Assembly (NCBI GenBank): GCA_963666475.2
Contig: CAXXJM010000001.1
Span: 620,001-684,000 of the forward strand
DNA: 64,000 nucleotides
Reading direction: 5' to 3'
Source: JBFHIZ01 sp963666475
Lineage (GTDB): Bacteria > Bacillota > Clostridia > Lachnospirales > Lachnospiraceae
The position numbers were made by a program, and so were the translations under genes. Of this stretch, positions 8,385-18,180 are shown in pieces; within the stretch, counting starts at the first letter, position 1; each line of letters starts with the position of its first letter. The notes beneath the pieces were generated by a model. The model was not told the DNA's origin. It searched no databases and saw only the letters and a list, made by a program, of their open reading frames with translations.

Positions 8385-10460
8385 TTATTCTTCAATTTCT
8401 TTTCTTGCTTCAACTTCTTTTTCCTGTAAATCTGAAGGTAATTGTTCGTATCTTGAGAACTCATAAGAGAACTTTGCTCTCCCCCCAGTCATTGAACGTA
8501 AATCCGTTGAATAATCATATAGAGAACTAGAAGGTATGTCTGCAATAACAACCTGTTTTCCATTCCCTGTTGGATTCATACCCAATACTCTTCCACGTCT
8601 TTTATTTAAATCCCCCATAATATCTCCAGTATAACTATCTGGGACTTCGACCTTAAGGCTCATGATAGGCTCAAGTAAAATCGGATGGGCTTCCATAATC
8701 CCTTTTTTAAACGCTTGAATCGTTGCCATCTTAAATGCCATTTCAGAAGAGTCTACCGGATGATAGGAACCATCATATAGAACTGCCTTAACTCCAACCA
8801 CTGGATAAGAAGCTAATGGACCTTTTCTAACCGATTCATCCAGACCTTTTTCAACTGCTGGAAAATAATTCTTTGGAACTGCACCACCAACAACTTTTTC
8901 TTCAAACAAATATGCTGCTTCCAAATCACCTGAGGGCTCAAAAATCATTTTTACATGTCCATATTGGCCATGCCCACCAGATTGTTTTTTGTATTTTGAT
9001 TCCACATCTGCTGACTTTGTGATCGTCTCTTTATACGCTATTTTGGGTCTTGCAAGTTCGATATCCACTTTATATTCATGAAGAAGTCTAGACGCTACAA
9101 TCTCAAGGTGTTGGTTTCCCATGCCATAAATCAATTCTTGGTGATTGGATGAATCATTTTGTACTTGAATCGTTAAATCTTCTGTCATGATTTTCTGAAG
9201 CGCCTGAGAAATTTTATCAACATCTGCCTTATTTTTAGGATGATATGCTTTGTAAACATAAGGTTTAGATATTTCAGGCATCGTATATTGTACTGGATTC
9301 GATATCGTCGATAGACTATCTCCTGTTTTTGTCGAAGTCATTTTTGCCAATGCACCGATATCACCAGCATGCAACTCCTTCACTTCAACCGTTTTATTTC
9401 CAGTCATAGCATACAATTTTCCGATTTTCACTTCGGAATCCTGATTTTTATTAAATAAAAGATCATCCGTTTTTATTACTCCGGAATTAACTTTGATTAA
9501 TGAATACTTACCAATAAAAGGATCCACTATCGTTTTAAACACGATTGCAGATTTTGTTTTTGAAAAGTCATAGTTTGCCTCGAATATTTTATTAGCACCA
9601 GGTAAGATGCCCGCAACCTCACGATTTTCAGGACTCGGTAGATATTTGATAATATCGTCTAAAAGAGTATATATTCCCTGGCAGAGAACATTTGAGCACA
9701 TTGAAATCGGTATAATCGATCCCTCCATAACATTAGTTCGTAAAGCTGCACGTATTTCTGCCTCTGAAAACTCATCACCAGAGAAATAGCGTTCCATATA
9801 TTCTTCACTTGTTTCTGCTATCGCCTCCATCAATATTGTTTTATATAATTCTAGATTTTGTTTGCTATAATCTGGAACATTCGATGGAACTACTTCTTTT
9901 CCCTCCCATCGAAAAGCATTGCCCTGAATCACATTCACATATCCAACAAATTTTTCATCTTCTCTAACAGGCAGATGAAGAGGCGCAATTTTCTTTCCAT
10001 AACGATCGGTCATTTCTGACACAACGTTTTTAAAAGAAGCCTGGTCTACATCCATCCCCGTTACACACACCAATCTAGGTAAATTGTATTTATCACATAG
10101 TTCCCATGCTCTTTCTGTACCTGCTTCTATTCCTGATTTTCCAGAAACAACAATAATTGCTGCATCCGCAGCACTAACAGCTTCTTCAACTTCTCCAATA
10201 AAATCAAAATAACCTGGCGTATCCAAAATATTTATTTTTACATCATTCCATTCCAACGAAATCAGTGAAGTTGAAATCGAGATCTTACGTCGAATTTCTT
10301 CTTGATTAAAATCACTTACTGTATTTCCATCTTCCACTTTACCCATTCGTGAAGTTAATCCAGCAAGATATGACATGGATTCGATCAAACTAGTTTTTCC
10401 AGCTCCACTGTGTCCAAGTAAAACAACATTTCTAATCTTTTCAGTTGTGTAAACGTTCAT
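8385..10460 (-). CDS. EF-G2-like translation-factor GTPase with altered G4 motif
   Basis: This is a 691-residue EF-G-like protein. The start is the ATG at 10458-10460, eight bases after TCCTCC on the plus strand (GGAGGA); an in-frame TTG five codons upstream overlaps that ribosome site. It has the P-loop GHSGAGKT (16-23), the switch II motif DTPGYFDF (80-87), and EF-G domains II to V, including the domain IV segment SGGHGQYGHVKM. Where EF-G has NKxD (G4) this protein has TGMD (134-137), losing both Asn and Lys of the guanine-specificity motif. EF-G2 paralogues are ribosome-associated GTPases of uncertain role that lack a proven essential translocation function. Own promoter and terminator suggest a monocistronic gene. 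Confidence 0.85.
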   Translation of the reverse strand: MNVYTTEKIRNVVLLGHSGAGKTSLIESMSYLAGLTSRMGKVEDGNTVSDFNQEEIRRKISISTSLISLEWNDVKINILDTPGYFDFIGEVEEAVSAADAAIIVVSGKSGIEAGTERAWELCDKYNLPRLVCVTGMDVDQASFKNVVSEMTDRYGKKIAPLHLPVREDEKFVGYVNVIQGNAFRWEGKEVVPSNVPDYSKQNLELYKTILMEAIAETSEEYMERYFSGDEFSEAEIRAALRTNVMEGSIIPISMCSNVLCQGIYTLLDDIIKYLPSPENREVAGILPGANKIFEANYDFSKTKSAIVFKTIVDPFIGKYSLIKVNSGVIKTDDLLFNKNQDSEVKIGKLYAMTGNKTVEVKELHAGDIGALAKMTSTKTGDSLSTISNPVQYTMPEISKPYVYKAYHPKNKADVDKISQALQKIMTEDLTIQVQNDSSNHQELIYGMGNQHLEIVASRLLHEYKVDIELARPKIAYKETITKSADVESKYKKQSGGHGQYGHVKMIFEPSGDLEAAYLFEEKVVGGAVPKNYFPAVEKGLDESVRKGPLASYPVVGVKAVLYDGSYHPVDSSEMAFKMATIQAFKKGIMEAHPILLEPIMSLKVEVPDSYTGDIMGDLNKRRGRVLGMNPTGNGKQVVIADIPSSSLYDYSTDLRSMTGGRAKFSYEFSRYEQLPSDLQEKEVEARKEIEE

Positions 10461-10502
10461 AATGTAATCCTCCAATATTTTTTTAGTAGTTCTCTTTTAA
10501 CT

Positions 10503-10531
10503 ATTTTACTAAAAATTTTTTATATGTTCAA
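10503..10531 (-). promoter_or_regulatory. Candidate promoter of the EF-G2-like gene
   Basis: On the minus strand TTGAAC (10526-10531), a 17-bp spacer and TAAAAT (10503-10508), about 40 bp upstream of the start codon. Confidence 0.5.
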
Positions 10532-10634
10532 GCAAAATCATGCAATTCAAACAAATTTCATTTATTTTTTTATTTTTAAAAAATAAAAAAAAAATTGTCT
10601 GTAAATTTAACACAAATAGGAAGAATATACGCTG

Positions 10635-10663
10635 TTGACTTTCACGCTTTAAAGTGCTATATT
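10635..10663 (+). promoter_or_regulatory. Promoter of the aroF-tyrA operon
   Basis: TTGACT (10635-10640), a 17-bp spacer and TATATT (10658-10663) lie about 30 bp upstream of the AroF start codon. This leaves a short 5' leader with no room for a riboswitch or T-box. Confidence 0.7.
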
Positions 10664-10693
10664 GTAACCATTCACAAAAAAGGAGGAAACATC

Positions 10694-11707
10694 ATGATTA
10701 TTGTAATGAAACCAAACGCTTCGAAAGATAATATCGAAGCTGTCATCAAATATATTACACAAAATGGACTACAAACTCATCTTTCAACTGGAAATCAAGT
10801 CACGATCATCGGCGTAATAGGTGACAAAAGTAAATTAGAGGATCAAAATTTACTATTATTTGAAGAGGTTGATAAACTCGTTCCTGTTACAGAGTCTTAT
10901 AAACTCTCCAATCGCAAATTTCATCCGGAACCATCTTCAATCCAGCTTGACAACACCATCATTTCATCAAAAACTTTAACAATAATGGCAGGTCCATGTG
11001 CAATCGAAAGTTATGATTCACTAATGGAAACAGCTAAATTTTTAAAAACAAAAGGCGTAACGGTTCTTCGTGGAGGTGCATATAAACCTCGTACTTCTCC
11101 ATACTCTTTCCAAGGGTTAGAGGAAGAAGGTTTAAAATATATGTTGGAAGCAAAAAAAGAAACTGGTTTATCGACCATTTGTGAAGTCATTGATATGGAT
11201 TCCATTCATACAGCAGCAAAATATGTAGATATGCTACAAATCGGAGCAAGAAATATGCAAAACTTTCAACTTCTTAAAGAAATCGGAATGACTAACCTAC
11301 CTGTGTTGCTGAAAAGAGGACTGAGTGCTACAATTGATGAGTGGTTAAACGCTGCCGAATATATTATTTCTGCAGGCAATCCAAATGTAATGCTTTGCGA
11401 ACGTGGAATACGTACATATGAAACTGCAACAAGAAACACACTAGATTTATCAGCAGTTCCAGTATTACGCGACAAAACACATTTGCCAATTATTGTCGAT
11501 CCTTCCCACGCAACCGGATCTTATAAATATGTTCCTTCCATGAGCTTGGCTGGAATAACTGCTGGTGCTGATGGATTAATGATTGAAGTTCACAACAATC
11601 CTACGCAAGCTTTATCCGACGGTCCGCAATCACTTACCTACAAGAAATTTGGAGAATTGTGTGAAAAAATCGGACCACTTGCCCAATTAATGGGTAGAAC
11701 ATTCTAA
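10694..11707 (+). CDS. aroF: 3-deoxy-7-phosphoheptulonate synthase (DAHP synthase)
   Basis: It catalyses the first step of the shikimate pathway, PEP plus erythrose 4-phosphate to DAHP. The 337-residue protein has an N-terminal ferredoxin-like regulatory domain (1-70) and a type I-beta DAHP synthase barrel with MAGPCAIES, GGAYKPRTSPYSFQG, LKRG, CERGIRT and IVDPSHATG. No chorismate mutase domain is present. The start is the ATG at 10694, eight bases after AGGAGG (10681-10686); the longer in-frame extension to 10595 overlaps the promoter and is rejected. It is followed after 26 bp by tyrA, so the pair feeds tyrosine synthesis, and the N-terminal domain probably gives feedback inhibition. Confidence 0.95.
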   Translation: MIIVMKPNASKDNIEAVIKYITQNGLQTHLSTGNQVTIIGVIGDKSKLEDQNLLLFEEVDKLVPVTESYKLSNRKFHPEPSSIQLDNTIISSKTLTIMAGPCAIESYDSLMETAKFLKTKGVTVLRGGAYKPRTSPYSFQGLEEEGLKYMLEAKKETGLSTICEVIDMDSIHTAAKYVDMLQIGARNMQNFQLLKEIGMTNLPVLLKRGLSATIDEWLNAAEYIISAGNPNVMLCERGIRTYETATRNTLDLSAVPVLRDKTHLPIIVDPSHATGSYKYVPSMSLAGITAGADGLMIEVHNNPTQALSDGPQSLTYKKFGELCEKIGPLAQLMGRTF

Positions 11708-11733
11708 TTTTCGAGAAAGGTCATATTATCAAC

Positions 11734-12819
11734 ATGAAGATTTCAATCATAGGTCTAGGCCTAATTGGTGGTTCACTTGCAAAAGCTCTTCGTCATATAT
11801 ATGGAGACGATATAACAATCAACGCATATGATACTTGTCAGAAATCTCTTGATGATGCATATCATAATCACATCATCGATTTTGGGTTCCAACATTTCGC
11901 ACAGGAATTATTTCCATGTGATTTTATGTTTCTTTGTTCATATGTTGATCAAAACATTTCCTTACTTGGTCAAATCAAAGAACAAATTAACGATTCCTGT
12001 ATTTTAAGCGATGTTAGCAGTGTGAAATCAGAAATACACAGACATATTGAAATACACCAATTATCGAATTATTTTATCGGTGGGCATCCGATGACGGGTT
12101 CCGAAAAAAAAGGCTACAACAACTCCTCTCGTGCTTTCTTTGAAAACACATACTACATAGTAACACCTTCCGCCAATAATCAGGAAACTCAAATCGATAA
12201 AATCACTAAACTCATTACTGATATTGGCGCAATACCACTGATTATGAACGAAGATGATCACGATTTTTCAGTGGCTGGAATTTCGCATTTCCCACATGTT
12301 ATTGCTTCTCTTTTGGTAAATACAATTCGAAAGGAAGATGAATTTAACAGAATGGCACAAATTGCGGCAGGTGGTTTTAAAGATATTACAAGAATAGCAT
12401 CTTCTTCACCGGAAATGTGGAAAACGATATGTTTTGAGAACAAAGATAATCTGCTAACATTCATAGAGAAGTTCCGCAATCAGCTCCTTGAGATTGAACA
12501 AATATTATTAGAAAAAAATGATGAATCGATGCGTTTAATGTTTCAAAACGCAAAAGATTACAGAGACTCACTGATTGACACTCGAATTACCAGTGAATCT
12601 TCTTATTTTATAATTCACGTTGATATTCCTGATGTTCAAGGAATCTTAGCTTCTGTGGTTTCCTTGCTTGCAAGCCATAATGTTAGTATTAAAAATATAG
12701 GCATTATTCATAATCGTGAGTTTGAGGAAGGCGCATTACAAATTGAATTTTACACAAAGAAGGAGCAACTTCTTTCAATCAAAATATTAGAAGAAAATAA
12801 TTATCGTATTTTCCAATAA
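11734..12819 (+). CDS. tyrA: Prephenate dehydrogenase with C-terminal ACT domain
   Basis: It oxidatively decarboxylates prephenate to 4-hydroxyphenylpyruvate in tyrosine synthesis. The 361-residue protein starts with a Rossmann GLGLIGGSLA (7-16), contains the substrate-site HPMTGSEKKGY (about 117-127), and ends with an ACT domain (about 285-361, IHVDIPDVQGILASVV) typical of tyrosine feedback control. It is the second gene of the aroF operon, followed by a strong hairpin shared with the converging PilZ gene. Confidence 0.93.
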   Translation: MKISIIGLGLIGGSLAKALRHIYGDDITINAYDTCQKSLDDAYHNHIIDFGFQHFAQELFPCDFMFLCSYVDQNISLLGQIKEQINDSCILSDVSSVKSEIHRHIEIHQLSNYFIGGHPMTGSEKKGYNNSSRAFFENTYYIVTPSANNQETQIDKITKLITDIGAIPLIMNEDDHDFSVAGISHFPHVIASLLVNTIRKEDEFNRMAQIAAGGFKDITRIASSSPEMWKTICFENKDNLLTFIEKFRNQLLEIEQILLEKNDESMRLMFQNAKDYRDSLIDTRITSESSYFIIHVDIPDVQGILASVVSLLASHNVSIKNIGIIHNREFEEGALQIEFYTKKEQLLSIKILEENNYRIFQ

Positions 12820-12844
12820 AAAAAGACCTAATGGTCTTTTTTTA
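12817..12844. terminator. Bidirectional terminator between tyrA and the PilZ gene
   Basis: The stem AGACC/GGTCT with loop TAAT (12829-12832) is extended by flanking A-run and T-run pairs. It gives a U-tract in both directions between two converging genes. Confidence 0.9.
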
Positions 12845-12847
12845 TTG

Positions 12848-13192
12848 TTATTGATTTTCTTCTTCATATTTGCGAACGGTTTCATAGATGCTGATTCGAT
12901 TTGCATCGATTTCAGGCATACCAACAAAAATTCCTCCATATAAAAAAGTATCTCCTATTTTTTCTATACGTACAAGTTCAACAAATGCATGAATTTTTTC
13001 TTGTGTCCATATTGTAAGAAAAGCTTCATATACTGCGCCAATCTGTAACGGTTCAACACATTTAAAACCAACGCCTGACTTCGAAACATCAGTAACTTCA
13101 ATTTCAACCGTAGTATGATCTCCACTATCTAGTCTTTTTATAATCAACTCAGAAGCAAGTTCTAATCGATTATATTTTCTTTTCTCTTCCAT
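12848..13192 (-). CDS. PilZ-domain c-di-GMP-binding protein
   Basis: This is a 114-residue single PilZ domain. The c-di-GMP-binding signatures are intact: RxxxR as R5-KYN-R9 and DxSxxG as D35-S37-G40 (DVSKSGVGF). There is no second domain, so it probably acts as a small adaptor that binds another protein when loaded with c-di-GMP. It is the last gene after queA (39 bp gap) and ends at the bidirectional terminator. An EAL-CBS-GGDEF protein at 50376-52136 shows that c-di-GMP turnover exists in this organism. The target is unknown. Confidence 0.88.
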   Translation of the reverse strand: MEEKRKYNRLELASELIIKRLDSGDHTTVEIEVTDVSKSGVGFKCVEPLQIGAVYEAFLTIWTQEKIHAFVELVRIEKIGDTFLYGGIFVGMPEIDANRISIYETVRKYEEENQ

Positions 13193-13231
13193 TTGTTGCT
13201 CCTCCTCATAATTGCATAACTAATTTTATAA

Positions 13232-14272
13232 TTATTCAGAAACATTGTCAATGATAATCATTGCATCTCCAAAAGAAAAGAATCGATATTTTTGTCTAAC
13301 CGCTTCTTCATAAGCGTTCATTACAAATTCTTTTGTTGCAAATGCACTTACCAACATTACCAACGTTGATTCTGGCAAATGGAAATTGGTAATTAACCCA
13401 TCCATAATTTTAAATTGATATCCAGGATAAATAAAAATATCTGTATCACCTCTACCGGCAATCAATTCACCCGAATGATTAACACAACTTTCTACCGTTC
13501 TGCAACTCGTCGTACCTACGCAAATAACACGATTTCCATTCCTTTTCGTCTGATTTATCAATTCAGCCGTTTCCACAGAAACTTCAAACTCTTCTGTATG
13601 CATATGATGATTCGTTACATCATCAACTTTTACCGGTCGAAACGTTCCTAGCCCCACATGCAAAGTGACATAACAAACAATGACACCCATTGCTTTAATT
13701 TCTTCTAGTAGTTCCTTCGTAAAATGAAGTCCGGCAGTAGGTGCAGCTGCCGATCCCTGTTTCTCTGCATATACCGTTTGATAACGGCTTTGGTCATCCA
13801 GTTTATGTGTAATATATGGTGGAAGTGGCATTTCTCCTAATTGCTCAAGTAATTCCTCGAAAATTCCTTGATACGAAAATCGAATCATCCTATTTCCATC
13901 TTCAAGAACACCAACAATTTCACCTGTCATAACACCGTTTCCAAAATCAAGAATCGTTCCAGGTTTTGCCTTTTTACCTGGCTTCACTAAAGTTTCCCAA
14001 GTAAACTCATCCAATCTTTTTAATAGCAAAATTTCAATGGTTGCTCCGGTTCCTTTCTTGACACCAAATAATCGTGCAGGTAGAACTTTCGTATTGTTCA
14101 GAACAAGACAATCCCCTTTTCTCAAAAATGAACAAATATCATGGAACTGTTTATGACAAACAGTTCCATTGTTTTTATCTAATGCAAGTAACCGACTATT
14201 CGTTCTCACTTCAAGCGGATCCTGTGCAATTAATTCAGTTGGTAAATCATAATAAAAATCTGCAGTTTTCAA
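13232..14272 (-). CDS. queA: S-adenosylmethionine:tRNA ribosyltransferase-isomerase
   Basis: QueA moves the ribosyl part of S-adenosylmethionine to preQ1 in tRNA, giving epoxyqueuosine. The 346-residue length fits the family. Visible motifs are DFYYDLPTELIAQ at the start, LVLNNTKVLPARLFG, AAPTAGLHFT, LHVGLGTFRPV and NFHLPESTLVMLVSAF. Alignment with the family start favours the TTG at 14270-14272 as initiator; no ATG or strong ribosome site is available nearby, so expression may be modest or coupled. It follows the M18 aminopeptidase gene by 30 bp in the pheST transcription unit. Queuosine synthesis genes for preQ1 itself are not in the window. Confidence 0.93.
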   Translation of the reverse strand: MKTADFYYDLPTELIAQDPLEVRTNSRLLALDKNNGTVCHKQFHDICSFLRKGDCLVLNNTKVLPARLFGVKKGTGATIEILLLKRLDEFTWETLVKPGKKAKPGTILDFGNGVMTGEIVGVLEDGNRMIRFSYQGIFEELLEQLGEMPLPPYITHKLDDQSRYQTVYAEKQGSAAAPTAGLHFTKELLEEIKAMGVIVCYVTLHVGLGTFRPVKVDDVTNHHMHTEEFEVSVETAELINQTKRNGNRVICVGTTSCRTVESCVNHSGELIAGRGDTDIFIYPGYQFKIMDGLITNFHLPESTLVMLVSAFATKEFVMNAYEEAVRQKYRFFSFGDAMIIIDNVSE

Positions 14273-14302
14273 AATATAACAACCATGCCTTTCTACATAA
14301 CA

Positions 14303-15724
14303 CTATTGCATGTTTTTAAGAAATGAAACATATCCTCTTTTTGCTTCAAATACATCTGCTTTACTTGAAGCTTCCCAAGGTGCATGCATATTTAGAATTG
14401 GAACGCCACAATCTATGACATTCATACCATAAAGAGCTAAAATATAAGCTATGGTACCACCACCGCCTTCATCAACTTTGCCAAGTTCAGACATTTGAAA
14501 ATGCACTTCATCCTGTTCAAAAATATTTCTAATTTTTGCAATAAATTCTGGATTTGCGTCATTTGAGCCGCCTTTTCCTCCACGACCAGTGAATTTACAC
14601 AATACAATTCCATTACCAAAGAACGCTGTGTTTTTCTTTTCAAAGCTAGCAGCAAACGCAGGGTCATATCCAGCAGTAACATCCGAAGAGAGCATGTTTG
14701 AATTTTTCAAGCATCTCTTCAAGACTAAGTCATTATAATTTCCTTGTAAATTCATTATTTCTGCAATCGTATTTTCAAAGAATTTAGACTGCATGCCGGT
14801 TGCACCTACGCTACCAATTTCTTCTTTATCAACCAGAATACAACAAGTTGTAAGTTCAGGATCATTCACCTCAAACATAGCTATCAATGATGAATATGCA
14901 CAAACTCGATCATCTTGTCCATATGATAAAATCATAGAACGATCAAATCCAGCTTCTCTCGCGCGTCCGGCAGGAACTACTTCTAGCTCTGCTGAAAGGA
15001 AATCTTCTTCATCCATATCATAATTATCTTTTAAAATTTTAAGAATTTGCGCTTTTACAGGATCTTTTTTTGCATCCTTTTTCTCTTCAGCGTCATCTTC
15101 TTTATTTTCCTCAATTTTTAAAGGACGGTTACCTACAATAATATCTAACATTTCTCCTTCGATTACTTTCGAAGCTTTTTTGTCCATTTGATTGGCTGCA
15201 AGATGAATTAATAAATCCGAAACAAAGAATACTGGATCCCCTTCTTCCTCACCTATGTTGATTAATATTTGGGTACCATCTTTTTTAACTACTACTCCAT
15301 GCAAAGCAAGAGGAATAGCTACCCACTGATATTTTTTGATACCACCATAGTAGTGTGTATCTAAATAAGCAAAGCCTGAGTCTTCATATAATGGATTACT
15401 TTTTACGTCCATTCTTGGCGAATCCACATGTGCTCCCAAAATATTCATTCCTTCTTCTAAAGGCTTTTTCCCGATTTGAAACAGGACAATAGATTTTCCC
15501 ATACATACCGAATATATTTTGTCTCCAGTTGTAATGGTTTTCTTATCTTTGATTAATTGTTCTAGTTCTACATAACCTTCTTTTTCTGCACGCATTACAA
15601 TGTCATCAACACATTCACGCTCTGTTTTTCCAGCACTTAGGAAATCGATATAATCATTAGAGAAAATCTCTAACTCTTTTAATTGTTCTTCGGAATATAA
15701 ATCCCATACATTCTTTGTTTCCAT
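14303..15724 (-). CDS. M18-family (aspartyl) aminopeptidase
   Basis: This is a cytosolic dinuclear-zinc aminopeptidase of the M18 family, trimming N-terminal acidic and other residues from peptides. From the ATG at 15722-15724, which has AAGGAG seven bases upstream, the protein has 473 residues. Metal-site motifs are GAHVDSPRMD, DKEEIGSVGATG, and near the C-terminus ILNMHAPWEASSKAD. A lysine/aspartate-rich insert (about residues 205-235) is unusual in composition but lies in the lid domain. The longer in-frame start at 15766 would overlap pheT and is rejected. It sits 19 bp after pheT and is probably cotranscribed with it. Confidence 0.9.
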   Translation of the reverse strand: METKNVWDLYSEEQLKELEIFSNDYIDFLSAGKTERECVDDIVMRAEKEGYVELEQLIKDKKTITTGDKIYSVCMGKSIVLFQIGKKPLEEGMNILGAHVDSPRMDVKSNPLYEDSGFAYLDTHYYGGIKKYQWVAIPLALHGVVVKKDGTQILINIGEEEGDPVFFVSDLLIHLAANQMDKKASKVIEGEMLDIIVGNRPLKIEENKEDDAEEKKDAKKDPVKAQILKILKDNYDMDEEDFLSAELEVVPAGRAREAGFDRSMILSYGQDDRVCAYSSLIAMFEVNDPELTTCCILVDKEEIGSVGATGMQSKFFENTIAEIMNLQGNYNDLVLKRCLKNSNMLSSDVTAGYDPAFAASFEKKNTAFFGNGIVLCKFTGRGGKGGSNDANPEFIAKIRNIFEQDEVHFQMSELGKVDEGGGGTIAYILALYGMNVIDCGVPILNMHAPWEASSKADVFEAKRGYVSFLKNMQ

Positions 15725-15743
15725 AGTTAACTCCTTTTTTGGA

Positions 15744-18164
15744 TTATTTACGTAGTTCAATACCAAGTCCTTCTAATCCATTCAAAATCTTGTTCATTGT
15801 TTTTGTAATCTCGTTTTCCTCAAGTGTTTTTTCTTTGTTTCTAAAACTAATTGAATATGCCAGAGATTTATAACCTTCTTTGATCTGTGAACCTTCATAA
15901 ATATCAAACAAATGATATCCTTCTAAAATCTTACCACCTCTTTGACGAATAACCGCTTCAATATCGCCAGCTAGAATTTCTTTCGGTACTACCATACTCA
16001 AATCTCTAGTAACCGCAGGGAATTTAGCGATCCCTTCATAAAGTCGATCGAATGTAGCGTATGAATTGATGGTTTTCATATCAAGAACAGCCACATATAC
16101 AGATGTTCCAATGTCGTAGTTTTTACATACCTTTGGATGAACCTCTCCAAGATATCCAATTACGCTTTCATTATAAATAATATCAGCCTGTCTGCCAGGA
16201 TGCAAATAATTTTTCTTGTTTTTTGGATCATAAGAAGGAATATTCTTCATTCCAACAGCTTCTAAGAATTCTTCAATTACTCCTTTTAAAGTAAAGAAAT
16301 CTCCTTCTCCATACATACCGAGAGTCAGTTTCATACGTTCATCAGGCAGTTCAGTAAGTGGAAGTTTTTTTGGTAAATATACATTACCAAGTTCATACAA
16401 ACGCACATCTTTATTTCTTCGATTGAAATTCGTCGATAGTGAAGTCAACATCCCATCTAAAGAGATGGTTCTCATAATTGAAAAATCTTCACCAAGTGGA
16501 TTTGAAATTTCAACAGCATCACGCAAAATATCATTTTGATCAAGTAATAGTTTATCAAATACTTTTCGACTTTCAAATGAATACGACATACCTTGAGAAA
16601 ATCCACAGTACTCAGCAATGTCTCTAGCTTTCTCTTCTACACGCAAATGAAATGGTAATTTTCCAGTTGTCGCTTCCCCTTTTGGCAATGTGCTCGGAAT
16701 CTTATCATATCCAAAGAATCTGGCAACTTCTTCTGCAATATCTGCAATCCCTTCCAGGTCTTGTCTAAAACTAGGAACTACAATCACATCCGAATCATTA
16801 TCATATGCTAAATCTAATCTGCTAAATATTTCCAACATTTCATCTTTTGAAATATCTGTTCCAAGAAGACCATTAATACGATCTACATCTAGCTTAATTT
16901 TTACATTTTCTTTTAAAGGTGCAAAAACATCAATGACTCCAGCTGCTACATGTCCGCAGCCCAGTTCTTCTACCAGCTGACAAGCACGATTGATTGCTAG
17001 CAGCGCATTGTTTGGATCAAGACCTTTTTCAAATTTTCCGGAAGCATCGGTTCTAAGTCCTAATCTTTTTGCAGATTTTCGAATATTTGCCCCATGAAAA
17101 CATGCTGCTTCAAAAACAACAGTATGTACATCGTCATTTATTTTTGAATTATCGCCACCCATGATACCTGCAATGCCGATTGCTTTTTGTGCATCGCAAA
17201 TCATCAACATATCATGATCAAGTTTTCTTTCTTGCTCATCAAGCGTAATAATGGTATCTCCATCCTTCGCTCTTTGTACAACGATTTTATTTCCAGCAAT
17301 TTTTGTCAAATCAAAAGCATGCATTGGCTGTCCAAATTCTTCCATGACATAGTTTGTAATATCAACCAAATTATTAATTGGACGAATTCCACTTGCTGCC
17401 AATCTTCTTTGCATCCATTCTGGAGATGGTCCTATTTTAATATCCGTACAAACCCTTGCGCAATATCTTGAGCAAAGATCATCATCTTTTACTTCCACGG
17501 AAATGAAGTCTTCAACTTTTTGTGCTGTTTCTTTCACGATGATTTCCGGAAAATGAAAAGGTACTTTGAATGTTGCTGCGGCTTCTCTTGCAACACCAAG
17601 AACGCTATAGCAGTCCACACGATTAGATGTAATTTCATACTCAAATACGGTGTCATCGAGTCCTAAAACACTTATCGCAGACATACCAACTGGTGTAGTT
17701 TCCGGTAAAATATAAATCCCGTCCTCTGGTGCATCTGGATACATGTTGGAATCTGCCCCCAGTTCTTCAATCGAGCACATCATTCCATAAGACATGATTC
17801 CTCGAAGTTTTCCTGATTTGATATCGATTCCATTTGCAGGCAGTGGACTTCCGTCATGACCACCTGCAACCTTTCCACCATCACATACAACAGGTACTTT
17901 ATCTCCCACCTTTACATTTGGTGCTCCTGTTACAATCTGGATAACCTCTGTACCAATATTTACCTGACAAACAATTAATTTATCAGCATCTGGATGTGGT
18001 TCAATTGAATTAATTTGCCCAACTACAATTTTTTCTAAATTTTTATCTAATCTTTCAAATGTTTCAACTTTTGTTCCAGACAAAGTCATCGCATCTGTGT
18101 ATTCCTGATCCGTACAAGATAAATCCGGAACATATGCTTTAATCCAAGATAATGCTGTATTCAT
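15744..18164 (-). CDS. pheT: Phenylalanyl-tRNA synthetase beta subunit
   Basis: This is the beta chain of the alpha2-beta2 enzyme that charges tRNA-Phe. The 806 residues have the expected order: an N-terminal tRNA-binding OB fold (about 40-150, VGQINSIEPHPDADKL), B3/B4 editing domain (about 210-400, with GIRPINNLVDITNYVM and GQPMHAFD), B5, a catalytic-like core, and a C-terminal anticodon-binding FDX-ACB domain (about 715-806, KFPAVTRDLSMVVP). It begins 16 bp after pheS and shares its T-box control. Confidence 0.97.
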   Translation of the reverse strand: MNTALSWIKAYVPDLSCTDQEYTDAMTLSGTKVETFERLDKNLEKIVVGQINSIEPHPDADKLIVCQVNIGTEVIQIVTGAPNVKVGDKVPVVCDGGKVAGGHDGSPLPANGIDIKSGKLRGIMSYGMMCSIEELGADSNMYPDAPEDGIYILPETTPVGMSAISVLGLDDTVFEYEITSNRVDCYSVLGVAREAAATFKVPFHFPEIIVKETAQKVEDFISVEVKDDDLCSRYCARVCTDIKIGPSPEWMQRRLAASGIRPINNLVDITNYVMEEFGQPMHAFDLTKIAGNKIVVQRAKDGDTIITLDEQERKLDHDMLMICDAQKAIGIAGIMGGDNSKINDDVHTVVFEAACFHGANIRKSAKRLGLRTDASGKFEKGLDPNNALLAINRACQLVEELGCGHVAAGVIDVFAPLKENVKIKLDVDRINGLLGTDISKDEMLEIFSRLDLAYDNDSDVIVVPSFRQDLEGIADIAEEVARFFGYDKIPSTLPKGEATTGKLPFHLRVEEKARDIAEYCGFSQGMSYSFESRKVFDKLLLDQNDILRDAVEISNPLGEDFSIMRTISLDGMLTSLSTNFNRRNKDVRLYELGNVYLPKKLPLTELPDERMKLTLGMYGEGDFFTLKGVIEEFLEAVGMKNIPSYDPKNKKNYLHPGRQADIIYNESVIGYLGEVHPKVCKNYDIGTSVYVAVLDMKTINSYATFDRLYEGIAKFPAVTRDLSMVVPKEILAGDIEAVIRQRGGKILEGYHLFDIYEGSQIKEGYKSLAYSISFRNKEKTLEENEITKTMNKILNGLEGLGIELRK

Positions 18165-18180
18165 GATTTTCCTCCATTAA

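Noticed and set aside
10595..10693. Longer N-terminus of DAHP synthase
   Set aside because: It would begin upstream of the promoter and -10 box; the ATG at 10694 has a perfect ribosome site.
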